This document shows, piece after piece, positions 1 through 5,125 of a stretch of DNA of 5,810 nt. Numbering within the stretch: the stretch's first letter is position 1; every line of letters starts with the position of its first letter. The DNA comes from Leptospirillum sp. (lineage in GTDB: Bacteria > Nitrospirota > Leptospirillia > Leptospirillales > Leptospirillaceae), in NCBI GenBank assembly GCA_027346125.1, contig DAIEST010000225.1, positions 1-5,810 on the forward strand, read 5' to 3'. The position numbers and the translations under genes are program-made. The notes beneath the pieces are model-generated. The model was not told the origin of the DNA. It worked only from the letters and a program-made list of their open reading frames with translations, and made no database searches.

Positions 1-620
1 ATCCTCAATGCGTTCACATCCAGCGTCGAATCCCCTGAAATTTCGCAAGCATGACCGACATACCAGCGTTCCAGGTCGCGAGGAGTCACTTCAAGATGAA
101 ACTGAAGACCGAGGACACGTTTCCCGACTGAAAAAGCCTGATGCGGATAACCGTTGGTTGATGCGAGGAGGGAGGAACATGCCGGAAGATCAAAGGTATC
201 TCCGTGCCAGTGAAGGACAGGAAGTCCCTCCAGCCTTTCGAGGGGGGAAGACCTTCCTTCATCGCTCAAGAACAGGGGGTGCCAACCGATCTCTTTCCCA
301 TTTCCGGGATATACGCGAGCCCCCAGGACTCTGGCAAGAAGCTGGCTCCCCAGACATATCCCCAAAAAAACTCCCCCGCCCGCCAGATGTCGCTCGATCC
401 ACTTCAGCTCATCCAGCAGAAAAGGGTAGAGAGATTCCTCATAAGCTCCAATCGGCCCCCCCATCACAACCAGAACATCTGGCCTGAGATCTTCTTCCGG
501 AAGCTCTCGAAGGAAAGGAGCCTCGACTGTTTTGACGGAAAATTTCTTCTCGAGAAAAATATCTGAAAGAACACCCGGTGTTTCAAAAGGGACATGCTGA
601 ATCACGCAAACAGACTTCAT
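1..620 (-). CDS. Class I glutamine amidotransferase-like protein (GMP synthase GATase-domain family), C-terminus cut off
   Basis: Reading from ATG at 620, an uninterrupted frame of 206 codons runs off the window start, so the stop codon is not seen. It has the marks of a triad class I glutamine amidotransferase. VVMGGPIGAYEE lies at about residues 51-62, the nucleophile elbow GICLGSQ at 87-93 has Cys89, and GLQFHLEVTP at 171-180 holds the catalytic His175 and Glu177. These folds release ammonia from glutamine, or in some relatives act as gamma-glutamyl hydrolases. No synthetase domain precedes it, so it is a stand-alone member of the group related to the GuaA N-terminal domain; such proteins are usually about 230-250 residues, so only a short tail is missing. 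No signal peptide is visible, so it should be cytoplasmic. The start is set by a strong GGAGGT 5 bases upstream. It lies 83 bases after the RND pump gene on the same strand. Its acceptor substrate cannot be told from sequence. The family call is firm and any link to metal efflux is unproven. Confidence 0.9.
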   Translation of the reverse strand, partial: MKSVCVIQHVPFETPGVLSDIFLEKKFSVKTVEAPFLRELPEEDLRPDVLVVMGGPIGAYEESLYPFLLDELKWIERHLAGGGVFLGICLGSQLLARVLGARVYPGNGKEIGWHPLFLSDEGRSSPLERLEGLPVLHWHGDTFDLPACSSLLASTNGYPHQAFSVGKRVLGLQFHLEVTPRDLERWYVGHACEISGDSTLDVNALR

Positions 621-625
621 CCGGT

Positions 626-631
626 ACCTCC
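626..631 (-). promoter_or_regulatory. Ribosome binding site of the amidotransferase gene
   Basis: GGAGGT stands 5 bases before the ATG at 620 and is a near-perfect Shine-Dalgarno sequence. It decides this start, since no other start with such a site is nearby. The 83-base gap from the pump stop codon to this gene shows no clear hairpin followed by a T run, so read-through from the pump operon is possible. No convincing own promoter was seen either. The upstream GGACCT at 645-640 could pair imperfectly (one bulged base) with the site, but this is weak. Confidence 0.75.
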
Positions 632-703
632 ATCCGAAAAGGTCCACCAGTCGATACACTCTATGGAAGAAAAGCAACAATCGTACCCGAGGTGAAAAGA
701 CGC

Positions 704-3700
704 TCAGGAAGTCTCAGGATTTCCCCGGATGCGCATGGCGAGAAGGTAGACCGAAGGCAGGACCAGAAGAGTCATGAGCGTAGAGCTGAAAATTCCTCCC
801 GTCACCACTGCTGCCAGCGGCCTTTGCACATTTGCTCCGGTACCGTGGGAGAGAAGGAGAGGCAAAATTCCCAGAGACCCCACCAGAGCGGTCATCATGA
901 CCGGACGAACCCGACTGGTGGCGGCCCGCATAATCGCCTGTTCAGGAGGATCGCCCTGCCGCTGGGCCTCTTGCGCAAAAGACAACAATAAAACTCCGTT
1001 CTGGATTGCCACACCGAAGAGGGCAATAAATCCGATGGAGGCGGGAACGCTCAAATATTCCCCGAAACTCCGGAGTGCCAGGATCCCTCCGACCAAAGAG
1101 AATGGAATATTCAGCAGTATAAGCAGAGTGTAAAGGAGAGATCGAAAATTCCCGTACAACAGGATAAAAACCAATACTAGAGTCAGCGGCAGGAGTATGC
1201 GCAACCGGTCCAGGGTAATCTGTGTATTCTGGAATTCTCCTCCGTACTCCAGTCGAACTCCTGTCGGGACCGGCAAACTCTTTTTGATTTTATCCCGGAT
1301 CTCCGTCACAACGTGGCTGGTCGCCCGATCCCGGATATTGAACTGGACCATCATGAGGCGACTCCCGTTTTCGTGAAAGATCCGGAACGGACCGATCACT
1401 TTCCGGATGACAGCGAGCTGACCAAGTGGAACAGTGACGCCTTTCGGGGTCGTGATCAGAATGGAACGGATCCGGCCGATGGAGATCCGGTCTTTTTTCC
1501 GGAACCGGATATGCAGGTTGTAGCGACGTACCCCCTTGATCACCTTGGAAGTAATCCCGTCCGGACCGATGCCCATCCAAACGATCCGGTTGACATCCGA
1601 AACACTCAATCCGTACTGTGCCAAGGCAGCGCGATCGATGCGGATATCGATGTATGGCTGGCCGGTGATTCTCTGAATCGTCACGGAATAGACTCCCCTC
1701 ACATGTTTGAGGAGCCCGGAAAGATTTTCCGAATAGGAGGAAAGGGTCTTCAGCTGGTCTCCGAAGACCTTTATGGCCACCATGGCCTTCACCCCGGACA
1801 CCATTTCGTCGATTTTCTCCTGAATCGGTTGAGAGAGCGCAAATGAGACAGACGGAAGGGTATCGTCCAGTTTCTTCTCCATCTCCCCCACCAGTTTCTG
1901 CTTTGACAGTCGTGGAGGCCACATTTTTCGCGGACGGAGCTGGACATAGATTTCCGTATGGGAAGGAACATCCGTATCCGTTCCCGACTGGGCCCTTCCG
2001 ATCCGGGACTGGGTCATCTCCACTTCCGGAAAAGATAAAAGGATCCGGTTGATCACCCGACTGGCCTGGGTCGTTTCGGCCATCGATGCCGAAGGCCAAA
2101 GATCGGCCATCACCAGAATCGAACCCTCGTCTATAACAGGGATGAATTCCGTGCCCGTCCGGAAAAACACCCACAGGGAGAGTCCGACAAAAACGATCCC
2201 GATTGCGATGACCGTCCACCCCCGGGGAAGCAGCTTTTTCAGCAAGGCCACATAAGTCTTCTGGATAAAATGAAACAGGGCTTCCCCGATCTTTTCCATA
2301 TGACCTGTCTTGCCATTGCGAAAGAAACTCATCATGACGGGGACGAAGGTCAGAGAAAGAATCAAGGAGGATCCGAGTTCCAGGAGGATCGCCGTCGCCA
2401 TGGGAGAGAACATTTTTCCCGGAATTCCCGGCAAGAAGAGGACGGGGATGAAAACCGACGAAATGATCGCGATGGAAAACAGGATGGGTCGCACGACTTC
2501 TCCCGAAGCTCCGGCGATTTCGTCCTTCCCCAGAGGAATGCCTCTCTCCCACTGACGGCGCTCGACATTTTCGACCATCACGATGGACGCGTCGACCATC
2601 ATGCCGATCCCGATCACGATTCCGCCCATGGACATGAGATCCGCCGCCATATGAAAATGCTGCATCAGGAAAAACGTCACCAGTATCGAGACCGGAAGAG
2701 TGACGGCAACGACGGAAGCGGCCCAGATTCTTCCGAGAAAGACAATCAGGACGAGAATGACCAGGACACTTCCCTCCAGAAGCGCATGTATGACTGTATG
2801 GATGGACTTCAGGATCAGGGGCGCCGAAGAGTAATACTCGTGGATCCGGACATGATCCGGAAGGAGGTGGGTGTCGATTTCGTGAACCTTGGACTTGATG
2901 CGTGACAGAACATCCAGGGCATTTTCGCCCCTCAACATGACAACAGTTCCCTTGACGACCTCGCGATTCCCGGCCAAGGCATTTCCGCGACGCACTTCCG
3001 GTAACACCTTGACGGATGCAATATCCCTGATCAGGACGGGAACACCCTGCCGGGTCGCCACAACGATGGACTCAATATCGTGGCGGGAGCGAATTCGACC
3101 AATCCCCCGGACAATATAGGATTCTCCCCCGACATCAACATACCCACCACCAACATTTTCGTTATTCGTCGACAAAGCCTTCGAGACTTGGTCGAGAGAA
3201 AGATGGAATCCCAGCAACCGATAAGGATCGACATTGACGAAGTAGGCCTTGACGTATCCGCCATAGGAGAGGACTCCCGCCACTCCGTGCACCGTCCGAA
3301 GAGCTCTTTTCACGATCCAGTCCTGATAGGTGCGCAGCCTCATCAGGTCTACACCCGGCCCTTCCAGTGTGTACCGAAAAATATTTCCCGTCGGCGTCGA
3401 CACGGCCCCTAAAATGGGAGAGACTCCGGGAGGTAGCGCGTTACGGGATTCGGACAACCGCTCCATGACAAGCGTCCGGGCCCGATAAATATCCACATTG
3501 TCGCGAAACACGATCGTCACGGAAGAGAGTCCGAAAAGCGTCTTGGACCGGATCAAAACGACGCCCGGCAAACCGTTCATCTCAATCTCGATCGTATTGG
3601 TGATCTGCTTTTCGATTTCTAATGGAGCGATGCCAGGGGCTTCTGTCAGAACAGTCACCGAAACCGGAGAGACATCCGGCAGTGCGTCGAAGGCGAGGGA

Positions 3701-3796
3701 CTGAAGGGAAATGACGCCGGCTCCCGAGAAAAGCAGGACGAGCATGATGACAAGGAGACGGTTGGCCAGGATCTTGAGAAAAAATCGATTGTTCAT
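704..3796 (-). CDS. Heavy-metal efflux RND pump, inner-membrane permease (CusA/CzcA family, HME-RND)
   Basis: This 1030-residue proton-driven antiporter is the trimeric inner-membrane part of a tripartite metal efflux complex. The length is normal (CusA and CzcA are about 1050). The architecture is the RND duplication: TM1 at about 10-32, a large periplasmic domain to 335, TM2-TM6 at about 337-490, TM7 at about 525-546, a second periplasmic domain to 867, and TM8-TM12 at about 868-1020. TM4 carries the HME signature with VDASIVMVEN at 401-410 (Asp402, Glu409). The position of the second TM4 Asp of CzcA is Gly396, as in CusA. TM10 (FGVAIQNG, about 927-934), TM11 (RVRPVMMTALVGSLG, 962-976) and the stretch GTGANVQRPLA at 985-995 resemble CzcA. 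Likely metal-site positions in the periplasmic cleft are Met563, His613 and Glu664. The protein has no cysteine. The ATG overlaps the adaptor stop codon (ATGA), implying coupled translation. Its Shine-Dalgarno is weak (GAAG). The family is certain, but the metal is not: Cu/Ag or Zn/Co/Ni/Cd. Confidence 0.96.
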   Translation of the reverse strand: MNNRFFLKILANRLLVIMLVLLFSGAGVISLQSLAFDALPDVSPVSVTVLTEAPGIAPLEIEKQITNTIEIEMNGLPGVVLIRSKTLFGLSSVTIVFRDNVDIYRARTLVMERLSESRNALPPGVSPILGAVSTPTGNIFRYTLEGPGVDLMRLRTYQDWIVKRALRTVHGVAGVLSYGGYVKAYFVNVDPYRLLGFHLSLDQVSKALSTNNENVGGGYVDVGGESYIVRGIGRIRSRHDIESIVVATRQGVPVLIRDIASVKVLPEVRRGNALAGNREVVKGTVVMLRGENALDVLSRIKSKVHEIDTHLLPDHVRIHEYYSSAPLILKSIHTVIHALLEGSVLVILVLIVFLGRIWAASVVAVTLPVSILVTFFLMQHFHMAADLMSMGGIVIGIGMMVDASIVMVENVERRQWERGIPLGKDEIAGASGEVVRPILFSIAIISSVFIPVLFLPGIPGKMFSPMATAILLELGSSLILSLTFVPVMMSFFRNGKTGHMEKIGEALFHFIQKTYVALLKKLLPRGWTVIAIGIVFVGLSLWVFFRTGTEFIPVIDEGSILVMADLWPSASMAETTQASRVINRILLSFPEVEMTQSRIGRAQSGTDTDVPSHTEIYVQLRPRKMWPPRLSKQKLVGEMEKKLDDTLPSVSFALSQPIQEKIDEMVSGVKAMVAIKVFGDQLKTLSSYSENLSGLLKHVRGVYSVTIQRITGQPYIDIRIDRAALAQYGLSVSDVNRIVWMGIGPDGITSKVIKGVRRYNLHIRFRKKDRISIGRIRSILITTPKGVTVPLGQLAVIRKVIGPFRIFHENGSRLMMVQFNIRDRATSHVVTEIRDKIKKSLPVPTGVRLEYGGEFQNTQITLDRLRILLPLTLVLVFILLYGNFRSLLYTLLILLNIPFSLVGGILALRSFGEYLSVPASIGFIALFGVAIQNGVLLLSFAQEAQRQGDPPEQAIMRAATSRVRPVMMTALVGSLGILPLLLSHGTGANVQRPLAAVVTGGIFSSTLMTLLVLPSVYLLAMRIRGNPETS

Positions 3797-4914
3797 GGAT
3801 CTTCAGAAGATCGACTGGTCATCTTCTCGAACTGTGCCTTGAGCCAGAAGCCGTTCTGGTCCACGATCCGGACAGTGGAAGGCAAATGATCACGGACAGG
3901 AACCAGTCCCGACTCCGAGTGTCCAGTCTCTACCGGAACCATCTGGTATGTCCCCTTCGAACGCTCCACGAAAAGCACCGACTGGTCCTGCTCCAGGAAC
4001 ACGGCCTCTCGCGGGATCCAAAGATGACGCCCCTTGTAAGGAACGAAGAGGTGAACTGATACATACATGCCGGGACGTAGAAGAAGATGATGATTCTTGA
4101 AGATTCCCCGAACGAGCACCGTTCGGGTCTTGGGATCTGTCGTCGGGCTGATATAGGTGACATGGCCCCGTATCCGCGTGTCCGACTCCGGTATCCGGAC
4201 CTCCATCCGGTCCCCCACCCTGATACCCTCCATGTCCTGCTGGTAGACACGACCATTGACACGAATCCAGTCCATGTTTCCGATCGTGAAGAGGCGGTCC
4301 CCTGAATAGACGGTTTGTCCGGAGATAGCGTTCTTGACCAGCACATATCCGTCCAGGTCGGATCGCATCTTCAGATAGCGGGAGATGAGGCCGGTCTTTC
4401 GGAGGCGGTCGATTTCCGGCCGGGCAACTCCAAGGTTTACAAGCTTCATCACCGCAGCCTGAATGATCTTTCGGGACAGGTCCCGGTTGGCGAGGTCCGT
4501 CCCGCTGACAGACGCGAGCCTGACCGACTGCAGATACTCCTGCTGGGCTTCGATATAGTCCGGACTGAAAAGCGTCGCCAGAACCTGATCCTTCACGACG
4601 TGATCGCCGGTATCGGCATAGACTTTCCGGACCCGGCCAAAGATCTGGTTGCTGATTCCCAGAGACCGTACGGTCACATAACTGACCCGGTCGTCGATCA
4701 GGGAAACGACACCGGATACATGAATGCGATGATTGCCGTGCCTTGGCCCGTAGAGATGGGATCCGATGCCCAAAGAGCGAACAACCTTGGGGGAAAGGGT
4801 TATAACGGTCCCGTCAGACGGCAGTGTATCGGCAATCGCAACACCCGTCTCCAGAAGAAAAGGCATCAGGAAAGACACGACCAGGATCTCGAGAGCCCTA
4901 AAAATCCACCCCAT
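3793..4914 (-). CDS. Periplasmic adaptor (membrane fusion protein) of the heavy-metal RND efflux system, CusB/CzcB family
   Basis: This 373-residue adaptor would join the RND pump to an outer-membrane channel and may hand metal to the pump. Residues 1-28 form a signal peptide: Arg6, a hydrophobic core, and probable cleavage near AIA-DT at 27-30. The domains follow adaptor order. The first lipoyl half is at about 91-118 (GRVRKVYADTGDHVVKDQ). A short alpha-hairpin at about 119-182 begins SPDYIEAQQEYLQS. The second lipoyl half is at about 184-212, the beta-barrel at about 213-290 (IRVNGRVYQQDMEGIRVGD), and a membrane-proximal domain at about 295-362. It lacks the CusB-type Met cluster near the mature N-terminus but has four His at 53, 59, 62 and 65. 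No cysteine is present. It is somewhat shorter than CusB (about 407), with no C-terminal CusF-like domain. The start at 4914 gives a complete signal peptide and has AGAAAGGT upstream. Its stop overlaps the pump start by 4 bases. The family call is firm and the substrate unknown. Confidence 0.93.
   Translation of the reverse strand: MGWIFRALEILVVSFLMPFLLETGVAIADTLPSDGTVITLSPKVVRSLGIGSHLYGPRHGNHRIHVSGVVSLIDDRVSYVTVRSLGISNQIFGRVRKVYADTGDHVVKDQVLATLFSPDYIEAQQEYLQSVRLASVSGTDLANRDLSRKIIQAAVMKLVNLGVARPEIDRLRKTGLISRYLKMRSDLDGYVLVKNAISGQTVYSGDRLFTIGNMDWIRVNGRVYQQDMEGIRVGDRMEVRIPESDTRIRGHVTYISPTTDPKTRTVLVRGIFKNHHLLLRPGMYVSVHLFVPYKGRHLWIPREAVFLEQDQSVLFVERSKGTYQMVPVETGHSESGLVPVRDHLPSTVRIVDQNGFWLKAQFEKMTSRSSEDP
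3798..3812. repeat. Perfect inverted repeat at the adaptor-pump junction
   Basis: Two 7-base arms (GATCTTC and GAAGATC) flank a single central base, just before the pump ATG at 3796 and inside the last codons of the adaptor gene. In the mRNA the right arm contains the only weak Shine-Dalgarno match for the pump (GAAG, 4 bases before the ATG). A small hairpin here could hide that site until ribosomes finishing the adaptor open it. A chance palindrome within coding sequence is also possible. Confidence 0.5.
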
Positions 4915-4920
4915 TCAAGA

Positions 4921-4928
4921 ACCTTTCT
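4921..4928 (-). promoter_or_regulatory. Ribosome binding site of the adaptor gene
   Basis: AGAAAGGT ends 6 bases before the ATG at 4914. The AAAGG core is a fair Shine-Dalgarno match at good spacing. It supports this start over the in-frame Met17, which would cut the signal peptide short. Confidence 0.65.
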
Positions 4929-4983
4929 GAAACATAAGCATTCGAAAAGACACCGGAAAAGATTCCTTAGCAAACCTTATTCT

Positions 4984-5040
4984 TTACGCTGACGTACAAG
5001 GACACATGCAAAATCGACTGCACCTTAATGGGCCTTTCAT
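4984..5040 (-). CDS. Possible cysteine-rich leader peptide of 18 residues upstream of the efflux operon
   Basis: An ATG at 5040 opens an 18-codon frame ending in TAA, reading MKGPLRCSRFCMCPCTSA. It has four cysteines at 7, 11, 13 and 15 (C-x3-C-x-C-x-C), a pattern that could bind a soft metal such as Cu(I). It sits in the probable 5' leader of the efflux operon, ending 69 bases before the adaptor start. Against it: no Shine-Dalgarno sequence is visible upstream of the ATG, it is very short, and no homologue is recognised. Short uORFs with cysteine motifs that sense copper during translation are known (for example CruR in Bordetella), but no sequence similarity to them is claimed. Treat it as a candidate only. 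Confidence 0.2.
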   Translation of the reverse strand: MKGPLRCSRFCMCPCTSA

Positions 5041-5051
5041 CAACAGAAGGC
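5032..5051 (-). other. Short hairpin in the leader of the efflux operon
   Basis: In the minus-strand transcript GCCTT (5051-5047) can pair with AAGGC (5036-5032) around a 10-base loop. The loop contains the ATG of the possible leader ORF at 5040. No T run follows on this strand, so it is not a terminator. A five-pair stem is weak and may be chance. Confidence 0.25.
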
Positions 5052-5061
5052 TTGATTTACG

Positions 5062-5095
5062 ATAATACTATACCCCACTATACAAAATAAAGAGA
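5062..5095 (-). promoter_or_regulatory. Candidate promoter region of the efflux operon
   Basis: This AT-rich stretch lies about 150-180 bases upstream of the adaptor start. It contains several -10-like hexamers on the minus strand: TATAGT at 5072-5067 and 5082-5077, and TATTAT at 5067-5062. The best -35 partner for TATTAT is a poor TTTATT at 5091-5086 with 18-base spacing. The lack of a good -35 box could mean an activator-dependent promoter or that the real promoter was missed. Its place between tyrS and the operon is where one is expected. Confidence 0.3.
5067..5083. repeat. Perfect 7-bp direct repeat, possible operator
   Basis: GTATAGT occurs twice on the minus strand (5083-5077 and 5073-5067), separated by three G, giving a 10-bp period, about one helical turn. 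Two head-to-tail sites on the same face of the DNA inside a promoter-like region would suit a tandem-binding regulator. Each copy also contains a -10-like TATAGT, so the repeat may simply reflect promoter sequence. Confidence 0.45.
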
Positions 5096-5118
5096 CCGCC
5101 CATAGCCACTTTCGGGGG
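5084..5118 (-). terminator. Weak possible terminator after tyrS
   Basis: Eight bases after the tyrS stop codon the minus strand has CCCCC (5118-5114), a 12-base loop, then GGGCGG (5101-5096), which can pair with one bulged C. The T-rich TCTCTTTATTTT (5095-5084) follows. The position and T-rich tail fit an intrinsic terminator, but the stem is short and imperfect. Confidence 0.3.
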
Positions 5119-5125
5119 ATGATAT

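Noticed and set aside
8..566. Two overlapping plus-strand open frames (159 and 120 codons) at the window start
   Set aside because: Both lie antisense to the amidotransferase, whose catalytic Cys, His and Glu motifs are clear in the minus-strand frame.
653..682. TTGTTG with TATCGA at 18-base spacing upstream of the amidotransferase, considered as a promoter
   Set aside because: Both boxes match the sigma-70 consensus poorly, so it cannot be separated from background.
1290..2552. A 420-codon open frame on the minus strand within the pump gene
   Set aside because: It overlaps the RND pump in another frame. Its translation is low-complexity (rich in Gly, Arg, Asp, Ser and Pro) with no recognisable domain, while the pump frame has continuous family motifs.
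2270..2905. A 211-codon plus-strand frame very rich in Asp, His, Arg and Gln, tempting as a metal-binding protein
   Set aside because: The composition is what the reverse complement of the pump's hydrophobic coding sequence gives in this frame; it has no ribosome binding site or conserved motif.
4915..4941. An 8-codon minus-strand frame (MLMFQKGS) ending directly before the adaptor ATG
   Set aside because: It is too short, has no ribosome binding site of its own, and covers the adaptor's ribosome binding site; it is likely chance.
4955..4966. GGAA-TCTT-TTCC hairpin followed by a T-rich stretch in the leader, considered as an attenuator
   Set aside because: A four-pair stem, half of it A-T pairs, is too weak to call.
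4315..4992. A 225-codon open frame on the plus strand opposite the adaptor
   Set aside because: It is antisense to a well-supported adaptor gene and has no recognisable motif; long antisense frames are common in sequence with this codon use.
4985..4996. Small dyad TACG-N4-CGTA in the leader, considered as an operator
   Set aside because: The arms are only four bases and do not extend outward; expected by chance.
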